Source of the DNA: Methanococcoides sp052057775
GTDB taxonomy: Archaea > Halobacteriota > Methanosarcinia > Methanosarcinales > Methanosarcinaceae
Direction: 5' to 3'
Assembly (NCBI RefSeq): GCF_052057775.1
Contig: NZ_CP195121.1
Location: forward strand, 1,984,001-2,048,000
DNA length: 64,000 bases
Shown here: positions 54,197 to 62,968 of the stretch, in pieces
How positions within the stretch are numbered: position 1 is the stretch's first letter
Layout of the letters: each line of letters begins with the position of its first letter
Translations under genes and position numbers: made by a program
The notes under the pieces: model-generated
Database searches by the model: none
What the model saw: the letters and a program-made list of their open reading frames with translations, nothing else
What the model was told of the DNA's origin: nothing

Positions 54197-54529
54197 TTAT
54201 TCAGTAATTATCTCATCTGTCCTTATGCCCGCGACCATCTCAACAGGCGATATAAATATCTTCCCATCTCCAAATTTCCCGGTACGTCCTGCTTTCCTTA
54301 TAATATCAATAACCTCACGCACTTCGTCATCTTTGATAACTATACCAATCTCAACCTTTGGTATCATATCAACTAAGGTCTGCTTACCTCTGAACTGGAG
54401 ACAGATGCCCTTTTGAGCACCCCTGCCCTTCACATCATATATAGTCATTGCAAAGAATCCCTTTTCCTCAAGGGATTCTTTTACATCTTCCAACTTTTCG
54501 GGACGAATAATAGCATTAACTCTTTTCAT
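54197..54529 (-). CDS. glnK: Nitrogen regulatory protein PII (GlnK), copy 2
   Basis: The 110-residue PII protein has RVNAIIRPEKLEDVKESLEE, GRGAQKGICLQFRGKQTLVD in the T-loop and GKFGDGKIFISPVEMVAGIRT. The T-loop lacks the Tyr found in GlnK1, so the two sensors may respond differently. ATG 54529 is used; a GTG at 54538 lies within the ribosome site and overlaps amt2. It is 2 bp after amt2. Confidence 0.92.
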   Translation of the reverse strand: MKRVNAIIRPEKLEDVKESLEEKGFFAMTIYDVKGRGAQKGICLQFRGKQTLVDMIPKVEIGIVIKDDEVREVIDIIRKAGRTGKFGDGKIFISPVEMVAGIRTDEIITE

Positions 54530-54531
54530 AA

Positions 54532-55731
54532 TTACCACTTCATCATAGACTCACCGTGCTGTGAGATGTCCAGACCGACGTATTCCTCTTCTTCTGTCAC
54601 CCTTAGTCCCAGGGTCTTGTCAACAAGCTTTGCGAGCAGGAACGTGACCACAAATGCATAACCCACAGCTACAAATGCATCAAGTGCCTGAATAAGGAAC
54701 TGATTCACATTTCCATAGATAAGGCCATCAACGCCACCGATGGAAGCAACTGCAAAGATACCGGTCGCAAGTGCTCCAAAAAGACCTCCCATACCATGTA
54801 TTGCCCACGCATCCAAACTTTCATCAAGTCCTCTGTTAATACGGAAGAGCAACGCACCGTAACAGAGTAATCCTGCAGAGCCACCAATCACGATCGCAGC
54901 CATAGGTCCGACAAAACCACATGCTGGTGTGATCGCAACAAGACCTGCAATAGCACCACTGACCATTCCCAGAGAACTGGGTTTTCCCTTTCTCCATGAA
55001 GCAAACATCCATGCAATAGCACCCGATGCAGCAGAAACGTTTGTGACCACAAAGGCATTTGTTGCCAGTCCATCTGCAGCAAGAGCACTTCCTGCATTGA
55101 ATCCAAACCATCCAAACCAGAGTAACGCACTGCCTAGTAGTGTTGTGGAAATGTTCTCAGCTTCCATGCTGTATTTTCCAAATCCTACACGTTTACCGAC
55201 TACAAGAGCCAGAGCAAGAGCTCCAAAACCGGAACTTATGTGAACAACAGTCCCTCCTGCAAAATCAAGTGCACCAAGCTCTCCTGCCCATCCACCACCC
55301 CATGCCCAGTGGGCAAGAGGATCATAGACGAGGGTAGTCCAGAGAAGTCCAAAGACAATGAAGGAACTGAGCTTAACTCTCTCTGCAACTCCTGAAGTGA
55401 GAATTGCAAGTGCAACAGCAGCAAAAACCAGCTGAAAAACCATGAAAAGCAGGTCAGGTATACCATCCCCATCCATTCCAACACCTCTAAGTCCAATAAA
55501 ATCGAAGCCTCCGATCAAACCACCGATATCCGGACCGAAAGAAAGCGTGTAACCTACAGTAACCCACTGTATGCTCACAATTGCCAACGAAATGAATGAG
55601 ATCGCCACCATTGAGATCAAGTTCTTATTCCTGACCATTCCGCCGTAGAACAAACCTACACCAGGTGTCATCAGCATGACCATTGCAGTGCAGATAAGAA
55701 CAAAAGCAGTGTCACCCGAGCTTAGGACCAT
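54532..55731 (-). CDS. amt: Ammonium transporter Amt, copy 2
   Basis: The protein has 399 residues without a signal peptide. The start ATG 55731 follows TAGGAGGTG; a longer frame to 55782 is ignored. The Amt signature DFAGGTVVHISSGFGALALAL and WAIHGMGGLFGALATG with the pore His are present, with FNAGSALAADG. It is clearly diverged from Amt1, so this is not a recent duplication. It is cotranscribed with glnK2. The palindrome TACCTT-A-AAGGTA at 55874-55886 in its upstream region could be an operator. Confidence 0.93.
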   Translation of the reverse strand: MVLSSGDTAFVLICTAMVMLMTPGVGLFYGGMVRNKNLISMVAISFISLAIVSIQWVTVGYTLSFGPDIGGLIGGFDFIGLRGVGMDGDGIPDLLFMVFQLVFAAVALAILTSGVAERVKLSSFIVFGLLWTTLVYDPLAHWAWGGGWAGELGALDFAGGTVVHISSGFGALALALVVGKRVGFGKYSMEAENISTTLLGSALLWFGWFGFNAGSALAADGLATNAFVVTNVSAASGAIAWMFASWRKGKPSSLGMVSGAIAGLVAITPACGFVGPMAAIVIGGSAGLLCYGALLFRINRGLDESLDAWAIHGMGGLFGALATGIFAVASIGGVDGLIYGNVNQFLIQALDAFVAVGYAFVVTFLLAKLVDKTLGLRVTEEEEYVGLDISQHGESMMKW

Positions 55732-56076
55732 ACTCGTCGCACCTCCTATCCATCCACATGAGCTGCAAAGGTGAGCTTGCAATGTATTTCACGATCCAAT
55801 CCATTGTAATTAATTCCCATTAACATATTGTCACCTTTCTAATTTTTCCAATATTCCTAATTAACAGAGTACATACCTTAAAGGTAATAAGCAACTTATT
55901 TCCGTATTCATATTATAAGAACATATCTTAGAAATACTACTCAATAAGGCACGACTTTACAACCTGCGAACCATATTCCACGGAAGGCTTGTTATTTCAG
56001 GCTACAGGAATGGAGTGGACCAATGATTCCCGAAAAATAGCCTGTTACAACTGCTCACATCAACACATCTTCAGTA
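55732..56076. promoter_or_regulatory. Intergenic region upstream of amt2
   Basis: It contains the amt2 promoter and the palindrome at 55874-55886. The rest, to the ramA stop at 56077, holds nothing recognisable. Confidence 0.4.
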
Positions 56077-57693
56077 TCAGGCCATTACCTCAAGATTTTC
56101 CCACTTAAAATGTTCAGAAGGGCAGGAACGTGCACATTTAAGGCAGTGCGCACCATCACAAAGGTCCGTTCTTATTGTCACTTTACCGTCATCATCTACG
56201 GTTATCGCATCATTGGGACATACTTTTATACATTTGTGGCACCTGGCACAATCATGGACCATCATTGTAAGATATGTACCGATCTTTTCCAATACATGTA
56301 AACCTTCATCCCCAAGGACAGGTATATCCTTATCAACAACTTTTTTCACTTCAGGAGTAAATTTCGGTTCATCTATTGTCGGAAGTTTCTTCTTTTTCAG
56401 ATACTTCTTCAAAGCCTTGAAGGGCATGCCCTCTCCCCAGTAAGAGATCTCGAGTATGTATGCATCCTTGAAAGCCTCATCTGTTGCAAACATGACATGG
56501 GTACCCACTATTCTTCTTGCAATATCCTGAAGCTCCCAAAGCCGGTCTTCGGACAGGAGAATTTCCCTTGCAACGATCAGAGATGTGTTACCTATCTGGT
56601 AGACATTTTCTACATTATAGGGTATCATGCCGATCTGATGGGCTTTCATGGCATCCATATAGGTGCCCGCCGCACCTGACATATAGGCTGTTCTGACATC
56701 CTCCATCTCAATGCCTGCTGAATTGCAAAGTGTAATATGCCCGGCCCTTATCGCGCCTATTGCCTTACCGGCTTCCACAAGATCCTTTTCTGTGAAGGTG
56801 ATCTTGTCCTGAAGGTGTATCAGACCTTCTGATGTCTTGATCTTTGGAAGCTGGATAAGTCCATTCTTAAGAGAAACTTCTATGAGTGCTATGACACCTG
56901 TACCTGTAATACCTTCAGCTCTGATATCACCAGTCTCAACTACCTCACCGTTCTTTGGGTTGACAAGGTCCCCTTTTACAGGAGTCATCTCTTTATCAAG
57001 TACATAGTTTCTCAGAGAGCCGTCCTCGAACCCGATATCCGAAATAGTATACGGCGAAGCTATTGTACCATCCTTTATCTGCTGTCCCTCAAGTGCAGGT
57101 CCGGCTGCAGCAGAACCCGTGTAGATCACATTTCCTACCTTCAGGGCCATTTCAGCATTCGTGCCATAATCAGTAGCAATTGCGATCTCATCCCTCTCCA
57201 GGATCCCTGACTTGACAATAAGTGCAAGCGCATCTGCACCAACCTCATGTTTGATGGCAGGAGGTACGATGATCTTACAACCACTGAACTCCTCAAGGCC
57301 CTTTACCTGACCGCTGTCCAGAATAACTGCATCTCTTTTCTGTTCCTTGATTTCAAGCAGTTGCTTCTTCCTTTCACCCGCATAGGCAAGGTCATCGATA
57401 GGAACTCCCTGAAATATTGAAAGCTGGATGGGATTTCCACAGACAGAGATCCTCTCAAGGTCATTATCCCCTACATCGAGCTCAGATATGATATTCTTAA
57501 CAGCATTTATCACAAGTTCGTGGGCAAGATCCTGACCGTAATGGATAGCAAAGTCCAAATGATCCATGACATTTGCACCTGGCAATGGGTTTCTGAGAGT
57601 TATCACAGTTTTTTTGACCTCTTCGTTCTCAAGATCGATCTTCTGGGCCCTGAACCCACTGGTACCCAGGTCGATCGCAATTCCCAATTTCAT
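56077..57693 (-). CDS. ramA: Corrinoid-protein reductive activator RamA
   Basis: The protein has 538 residues. RamA reduces inactive Co(II) corrinoid proteins to Co(I) in an ATP-dependent reaction. The body shows ASKHA-like motifs, IAIDLGTSGFRAQKIDLE at the start and ATDYGTNAEMALK and STSAAAGP-like GSAAAGPALEGQ in the middle. The C-terminus carries two 4Fe-4S sites: CARCHKCIKVCP and CDGAHCLKCARSCP (about 480-528). It follows mtbA by 72 bp on the same strand. A hairpin masks its ribosome site (57701-57720). Confidence 0.94.
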   Translation of the reverse strand: MKLGIAIDLGTSGFRAQKIDLENEEVKKTVITLRNPLPGANVMDHLDFAIHYGQDLAHELVINAVKNIISELDVGDNDLERISVCGNPIQLSIFQGVPIDDLAYAGERKKQLLEIKEQKRDAVILDSGQVKGLEEFSGCKIIVPPAIKHEVGADALALIVKSGILERDEIAIATDYGTNAEMALKVGNVIYTGSAAAGPALEGQQIKDGTIASPYTISDIGFEDGSLRNYVLDKEMTPVKGDLVNPKNGEVVETGDIRAEGITGTGVIALIEVSLKNGLIQLPKIKTSEGLIHLQDKITFTEKDLVEAGKAIGAIRAGHITLCNSAGIEMEDVRTAYMSGAAGTYMDAMKAHQIGMIPYNVENVYQIGNTSLIVAREILLSEDRLWELQDIARRIVGTHVMFATDEAFKDAYILEISYWGEGMPFKALKKYLKKKKLPTIDEPKFTPEVKKVVDKDIPVLGDEGLHVLEKIGTYLTMMVHDCARCHKCIKVCPNDAITVDDDGKVTIRTDLCDGAHCLKCARSCPSEHFKWENLEVMA

Positions 57694-57700
57694 GCTATTG

Positions 57701-57720
57701 CTCCTTTAAAATAAAAGGAG
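57701..57720 (-). promoter_or_regulatory. Hairpin enclosing the ramA ribosome binding site
   Basis: In the transcript CTCCTTT (57720-57714) pairs with AAAGGAG (57707-57701); the GGAG of the second arm is the ramA ribosome site, 7 bases before ATG 57693. Translation could therefore depend on opening by ribosomes or a factor. Confidence 0.55.
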
Positions 57721-57765
57721 AAAACAAGGGTTTCTCCTGCTTTAAAGATAACTTACCCATCCATT

Positions 57766-58785
57766 TTATGCGTAGTATTCATCCCTGCCTTCAACAAGGG
57801 CCCTTACGTTCTCGACAGGGGATTTTGGAGCAATACCGCATCCCGGAGCAAGCACGTCTACACCATCTTCCAAAGCCTTCTTTACATCTTCTTTGACCTT
57901 TTCGGGAGTTCCTGACAGAATAGTGAAAGGACTTGAGATATTACCAACGATCCTTGCTCTTCCATTGACAGTCTTCTTTGCCCCCTTGAGATTACTGACC
58001 TTTTCTTCAATGCTGAGACCATCGAACTTACAATCTGCCATCATTCCGATGATAGGTGTAACGTTACCACACACGTGTAGTACAGTTGGGACATCAAGGC
58101 TCTCTGCAAATCTACTGAGCCTTGGTTTAAATTTTGATTCAAATGTTGCAGGATTCATCAGGTCAGGCGATGCAACAGGGTCGGCAACACTTATAATATC
58201 TGCTCCTGCATCCACAAGTGCCTGTGCATACTTTATGCATGCATCTGTTGCAAAGTCCAGGATCTTCTCAAAGTCCTCCGGTTTCTTGATGGACCATTTC
58301 ATGAACTTCTTGACACTTGCAAGATCAGATGCAAGAGTAACTGGTCCTTCCATACCTGCAATAACAGGAACATCGTCTCCGACTTTCTCCCTGATGATCT
58401 TTGTAGCCTCCAGCACAACAGGGATCCTGCCCTCTCCAAGGAGATCGTCTGGCATCTTGAGATCATCTGTACCCTTGGGATACGGATGGTCCGTAACAGA
58501 TGGCTGTCTGTCCTTTGTTCCCATATTGACCTCACAGCCCATTGCCTCTGCAAGGACGGTCAGGCAGTAAGGATATCTTACCCCCTCAAGCCCGGCGATC
58601 TCATGGGCTGCAATTGCAAGGGTTGCCATCATCTGGGCATCAGAGTGTGCCTCTGGCCATTCAGCTCCGGTTGCATCCATCAACTCTACTATACCAGTCT
58701 GAGTAACAGAAACTACCGGAATTTTGTCGATTTCTTCTCCTTTCAATGCTTTGACCAGTCTTTCCTTAAGAGTTAAATCAGTCAT
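57766..58785 (-). CDS. mtbA: Methylcobamide:CoM methyltransferase MtbA
   Basis: The protein has 339 residues, the normal length. It transfers methyl from methylated MtmC (and di- and trimethylamine corrinoid proteins) to coenzyme M. The zinc ligands His237 and Cys239 in LHVCGNV and Cys316 in LAPGCGI match the known enzyme. ATG 58785 follows GGGGGACAAG; an in-frame GTG two codons earlier is not preferred. The paralogue MtaA for methanol is excluded only by best overall resemblance. It forms an operon with ramA. Confidence 0.9.
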   Translation of the reverse strand: MTDLTLKERLVKALKGEEIDKIPVVSVTQTGIVELMDATGAEWPEAHSDAQMMATLAIAAHEIAGLEGVRYPYCLTVLAEAMGCEVNMGTKDRQPSVTDHPYPKGTDDLKMPDDLLGEGRIPVVLEATKIIREKVGDDVPVIAGMEGPVTLASDLASVKKFMKWSIKKPEDFEKILDFATDACIKYAQALVDAGADIISVADPVASPDLMNPATFESKFKPRLSRFAESLDVPTVLHVCGNVTPIIGMMADCKFDGLSIEEKVSNLKGAKKTVNGRARIVGNISSPFTILSGTPEKVKEDVKKALEDGVDVLAPGCGIAPKSPVENVRALVEGRDEYYA

Positions 58786-59130
58786 TCTCACTTGTCCCCC
58801 ATCAATAATAGAATTCTATTAAATCCTACTAATATGCTCCTTCAAATATTAAATGGACTTGAAAATAAGCCCCGACCCAATCCCAAAACTTAAAGGAGTA
58901 TAATGAATTCAAAATAAAATTAGCAATTAATTCTATATAAATACATACTCCAGAATCTTTAGAGATCAGTTCAAACTAAAACGTCATAATGCTGAATTTG
59001 TTCAAAAGCGAACTTTTTGTGTATTTTTTATAATGAATCCCGGTCAACAGTAAAAAATAATTAAATGTGTTTGCTAAATAATATCTTTTTACAGAATGAT
59101 ATATATCATCCCATTTCAACCTGAGACGAA
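58786..59130. other. Intergenic region upstream of mtbA
   Basis: AT-rich, containing the mtbA promoter. A minus-strand frame at 58976-59266 overlaps the end of the next gene and is not called. Nothing else is seen. Confidence 0.4.
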
Positions 59131-61062
59131 TCATTTCAAAGCCAACAAAGGTGTCCCAACCCCTACAATGACCAGTTTTGTCTCCATTGGAGGATGAGCC
59201 CACCCTTCTGGAGAGACCATTTTTTTGGACATAGTGACCTGTATCTGGCTTTCCGGAATTCCACATTTGCTTACATGATCCTTTACAATCCTCTTCCCCA
59301 GATCTGTGGCAAAGTCCAGTGCTTCGAGATATTTTTCAAAACGTTGTCTTCCAACAGGAGAGAACACAAGAAAATCATTCTCCGGAGATGTCAGCGAGAA
59401 TGGTCTTATATTGATCTCCACTCTTTTGATACCTTTTCCGACAAGTGCGCCAATAGCATTTCCCACATCTGCAAGATCGGGAACAATGATCTCAGCTTCT
59501 ATAACTTCCCCCAGTTCATCGACATAGGACCTGACCGGCCCCCCTATCATCACAACCGGGATCTCCACCTTGAACTTTACCGGATATTCTTCATTGAGGA
59601 TGTTCTCAATTGCACTCTCGGGAGTGTTTGGAAGGATAAATGAAAGCAGGTTCAGCGCTATATTCTTAGTTACTTTTTCCTTGATATGATCACAGAATTC
59701 ATATTTGCCCATGCGTGATACTCTCGAAAGCATCTCCGCTCCGATGTTGGCAGCCTCACTATCCCATGCATTATAATCCCCCCTTACATGCAGTGCATCA
59801 GTCGGTGTAAAACCAATAGCCTGTACAAGTCTTTTCTGTATCAGAGAATCCAGTGTGAATACGGATGGCGGACGTTTCAGCATTCTGGAGATATCGTTGA
59901 TTGATGCAGGTTCATTGTCAATGATATTCAGAACTTCTTTTTCCGAATCATTAAGGCCTCTGGCTTTATAACCGGTCTTTACAAAGAACCGTGTCTGCTG
60001 GAAATTCTCATTAAGATCATTCCTTGAGATCATCCTGTTGTGTCTGAGCTTTTCAAGAAAGCCATCATAATTTACGGAAGCAACACACAGTGGCATGACC
60101 CTTCTTGGACCGATATATGCTGTTTCACCCTTTACCCATACATGACTGTCCCCTCCCATCGCAGAGGTCTCCATCTTTATGGCCTTCACCCTGGTCTTCC
60201 AGCCACCAACAACAGCTCCGGAACTGCTGATCTTTGGAACACCATCATGAATTGACAGCAGGTCTGTGCTTGTTCCTCCTACATCAATGACAGCACAGGT
60301 CTTCCTGCCTGAGAGATGGGAAGCACCCAGCAGGCTTGCAGCAGGACCAGAGAATATTGTTTCAATGGGTTTGTTAAGGGCATCCTCAACGTTAGCCACG
60401 GATCCATCGCATCTCAGGATCAGCATTCTGGCTTCTATCCCCCTCCTTCTGATATCAGATATCACTGAATTTACGAAAGTTGTGGTTATGGGTATCAAAC
60501 TGGCATTCAGGAAAGCTGTCACAGCCCTTTCATAAGCCCCAAGCTCCTGAGAAAGTTCGTGACCACATACTACTGGCATGGAAGTCAGCTGTCTGATCAG
60601 CTCTTTGGTGCGAAGTTCATGTTCCGGATTACGGATCCCGAAATTGGCTGAAACGGCATAGGCTGCCACCTCATTCTTGGTTGAAAGAACAAACTCCCGG
60701 ACAGCATCGATATCCAGAGGTGAAACCTCTTCTCCATTATGATCATGCCCCCCGGAAACCAGGATCGCATCTTTGGTTGGAAATTCTTTCTCAACAGGAT
60801 GATCCCCCACAAGAATAAGTCCCACAGGATCACCGGTACCTTCAAGCAGCGAGTTGGTCGAGAGAGTTGTGGACACGGAAACAAGGCTTACGTTCTTCAG
60901 GTATTGCTTATCAAGTGAATCCAGTACGTTTTTTATCCCACCCAGAGGATTAGGATATGTTGTAAAAGATTTATTCGAATCGACCACCTCACCATCAGAA
61001 TCCCTGATGATGACCGCATCAGTATACGTCCCACCCGCATCGATACCCAGGCTATATTGCAT
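59131..61062 (-). CDS. Hydantoinase/oxoprolinase-family ATPase-fold protein, copy 2
   Basis: The protein has 643 residues and is homologous to copy 1 at 28465 along its whole length: SLGIDAGGTYTDAVI, VIDVGGTSTDLLSI, SGPAASLLGAS, ETSAMGGDSHVW and the C-terminal KMVSPEGWAHPPMETKL. It has the same winged-helix-like insert (DNEPASINDISRMLKRPPSVF). It is upstream of mtbA-ramA on the same strand. Both copies thus lie beside corrinoid methyltransferase genes, which suggests a role in that pathway rather than in hydantoin breakdown (inference). No hydantoinase B partner is present. Confidence 0.8.
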   Translation of the reverse strand: MQYSLGIDAGGTYTDAVIIRDSDGEVVDSNKSFTTYPNPLGGIKNVLDSLDKQYLKNVSLVSVSTTLSTNSLLEGTGDPVGLILVGDHPVEKEFPTKDAILVSGGHDHNGEEVSPLDIDAVREFVLSTKNEVAAYAVSANFGIRNPEHELRTKELIRQLTSMPVVCGHELSQELGAYERAVTAFLNASLIPITTTFVNSVISDIRRRGIEARMLILRCDGSVANVEDALNKPIETIFSGPAASLLGASHLSGRKTCAVIDVGGTSTDLLSIHDGVPKISSSGAVVGGWKTRVKAIKMETSAMGGDSHVWVKGETAYIGPRRVMPLCVASVNYDGFLEKLRHNRMISRNDLNENFQQTRFFVKTGYKARGLNDSEKEVLNIIDNEPASINDISRMLKRPPSVFTLDSLIQKRLVQAIGFTPTDALHVRGDYNAWDSEAANIGAEMLSRVSRMGKYEFCDHIKEKVTKNIALNLLSFILPNTPESAIENILNEEYPVKFKVEIPVVMIGGPVRSYVDELGEVIEAEIIVPDLADVGNAIGALVGKGIKRVEINIRPFSLTSPENDFLVFSPVGRQRFEKYLEALDFATDLGKRIVKDHVSKCGIPESQIQVTMSKKMVSPEGWAHPPMETKLVIVGVGTPLLALK

Positions 61063-61115
61063 TAGTACCCCCCATGTATCTTACATAGATCCAATAAACA
61101 TAATATAGGTATCAT

Positions 61116-61964
61116 TCAATAAAAAGGTTCGATATGGACAAGCACATCGGAAACGCCTTTATAACTTTTTTTCAGATCATTTTCAATGCGTGCTATTAAC
61201 CTATGGGAATCCCTGACATGCATATCAGACATTACCTTTACATGAAGGTCAACAAAGAGACTCTCCGAAGCTCCATGGGCACGTACCCTATAGCAATCTT
61301 CCACACCATCTATTGAATTTACGAACCTGCATACTGCAGATTCATCAAGAACACAGGCGTCACACAATGTATTGCTTGATTCTACGATAATTGATGCACA
61401 TTCCCTGAAAAGAAATGCTACGATCAGAAATACAACAAGGAGTTCTGCAAGAGGATAAATTGTTCCTGTGATGAGGACACCTGCGACCGTAATTGATAAC
61501 AAAAGGTCAGTTTCGATCATGGAAGTATTGAGGATCTCACTCCCTGCCGAAGTAAGACCTATTCTTTTGCTTCGGAGTATAAGGATATCCAGCAGGATTC
61601 CGCTGATCACCATGGCAAGCATGAACGGATAAGATCCGGGATAACTGTCTGCAGATACATCTGTTACAAACGACCTTAAGAAATCAAGTACGAACAGGAG
61701 GAACAACAAAGCGATAAAGAGAGATACCAATGGCCCATATTTCATGTATCCATAGGGATGTTCTCTCTCCGTATAATGTGAAATGAGTTGCGGACCAAAG
61801 GTACTGGCTGCACCGATTATACAGATGAAAAGTGAATAATATCCTACTGATTCAATTGCAGAAAGATTGGCATATGTGCCCGCTACTACCTTAAGCACTG
61901 CAATCACAAGATAGAATAAAAAGACCGCAAATGAGATCCCTTTTATTGTTGATATCGTCAACAT
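61116..61964 (-). CDS. Cation diffusion facilitator-like membrane protein with degenerate metal site
   Basis: The protein has 282 residues with six predicted helices, then a cytoplasmic domain (about 205-282, ending in ADVLVHIEP-like SDVLVHIEPFY) of the CDF type. EREHPYGYMKYGP after helix 2 is typical. However, the transport site is not intact: helix 2 has LSAIESVGYYS in place of the Asp-rich A-D-x-x-x-D pattern, and helix 5 has SMIETDLLLS without the His of H-x-x-x-D. It may transport another substrate or be a regulator. ATG 61964 follows AAGTGAT; an upstream frame to 62015 is ignored. Confidence 0.78.
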   Translation of the reverse strand: MLTISTIKGISFAVFLFYLVIAVLKVVAGTYANLSAIESVGYYSLFICIIGAASTFGPQLISHYTEREHPYGYMKYGPLVSLFIALLFLLFVLDFLRSFVTDVSADSYPGSYPFMLAMVISGILLDILILRSKRIGLTSAGSEILNTSMIETDLLLSITVAGVLITGTIYPLAELLVVFLIVAFLFRECASIIVESSNTLCDACVLDESAVCRFVNSIDGVEDCYRVRAHGASESLFVDLHVKVMSDMHVRDSHRLIARIENDLKKSYKGVSDVLVHIEPFY

Positions 61965-62057
61965 ATCGATCACTTCTTTTTTTAATCTTTTTTCCTGCCA
62001 GGCACAGCCGGTCACAGGACCGGCCGAAAACCGGGAAATTATTATATTAATTTCATT

Positions 62058-62633
62058 TCACAGTGGTGCGACTGTCTTACCGAATACAGAATTTGCCACA
62101 AGTGCAAGAGATGTGTACAAAGCGGAAAGACCTAGCAATAAGGTCATGTACCCTGCAAGTGAGCCAACCCCGACTCCAAAGTTTACTGCTGCATTCAGGA
62201 AGAATGTCAGCGTGAGTGTAATGAATACCACAATTATTGCCTTAACTCCGATCTTAAATGCAACAAGCAATAAGATCAGGGCAACTACACCCCATACCAG
62301 AAGATAGAAACCAATGGACGCTGAACTGGCTGCACCGAGAACTCCGCCCGCAAGTCCTGAGGACATCAGTATGAATGCAAAGGAGAACCAGAACAGTCCA
62401 AAAGCTGAGAAAGCTGTCGCTCCGAAAACATCACCTTTCTTCCAGGCCTGAGAACCTGCAAATACCTGTGCAAATCCACCAAGGAAGATGGACATTGAAA
62501 CTACCATTGTAGCATCTGCAAAGAATCCTGACCCCATCAGACCAAGCATTGTAGCTGCAAGGCCAAGCCCTATGAATCCGAGAGGTGCAAAATCTGCTGT
62601 ATTATCAACTAAGTTTAAATTATCGTCTGCCAA
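62058..62633 (-). CDS. Acetate/succinate transporter family (GPR1/FUN34/YaaH) protein
   Basis: The protein has 191 residues and six membrane helices. The N-terminal ADFAPLGFIGLGLAATML corresponds to the family's NPAPLGL motif, here altered to Asp-Phe-Ala-Pro-Leu-Gly, and FLGGFAQVFAGSQAWKKGDVFGAT is the conserved helix 2-3 segment. The start is TTG 62633, the only start codon after an in-frame stop, with GGAAGTGAT eight bases upstream. Members carry acetate, ammonium or related small ions. It lies upstream of the CDF-like gene on the same strand. Confidence 0.8.
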   Translation of the reverse strand: MADDNLNLVDNTADFAPLGFIGLGLAATMLGLMGSGFFADATMVVSMSIFLGGFAQVFAGSQAWKKGDVFGATAFSAFGLFWFSFAFILMSSGLAGGVLGAASSASIGFYLLVWGVVALILLLVAFKIGVKAIIVVFITLTLTFFLNAAVNFGVGVGSLAGYMTLLLGLSALYTSLALVANSVFGKTVAPL

Positions 62634-62764
62634 AGATGATCACTTCCTGTTTTATTGTAATAATGAATGTTGTAAACTATTGATCAATAATAGATATTTT
62701 AATAACTATAAATTAAAGTATATAATAGAACAAATACTGCTCATTAAAATAAAAACCACTAATT

Positions 62765-62815
62765 AAGGAGATAAAGGAGTTTGTAAATCCCTGAATATCA
62801 CCTCCGGTCTATTTT
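62765..62815 (-). repeat. Conserved 3' element B of mtaB3
   Basis: Counterpart of 30562-30612, with AAGGAGATAAAGGAGTTTGT identical and only a few changes after that. It lies about 150 bases past the mtaB3 stop, at nearly the same distance as in mtaB1. Confidence 0.55.
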
Positions 62816-62909
62816 TTGTTCGATTTTGGTCCAGGAAAGATGTTAATTTAATAGTGAAAGGATCTTTTAATTTGTCTGTAACTCAAAGGCAATTCTAAAG
62901 GTGATGAAA

Positions 62910-62934
62910 GTAGCCCTGAGGGGATCAGGGCTAC
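62910..62934 (-). terminator. Stem-loop after mtaB3
   Basis: GTAGCCCTGA (62910-62919) pairs with TCAGGGCTAC (62925-62934) around GGGGA, a perfect 10-bp stem 34 bases after the stop codon. Confidence 0.78.
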
Positions 62935-62968
62935 AGTCCACTTCTGGAAAAACTAATCGGCGATCCGC

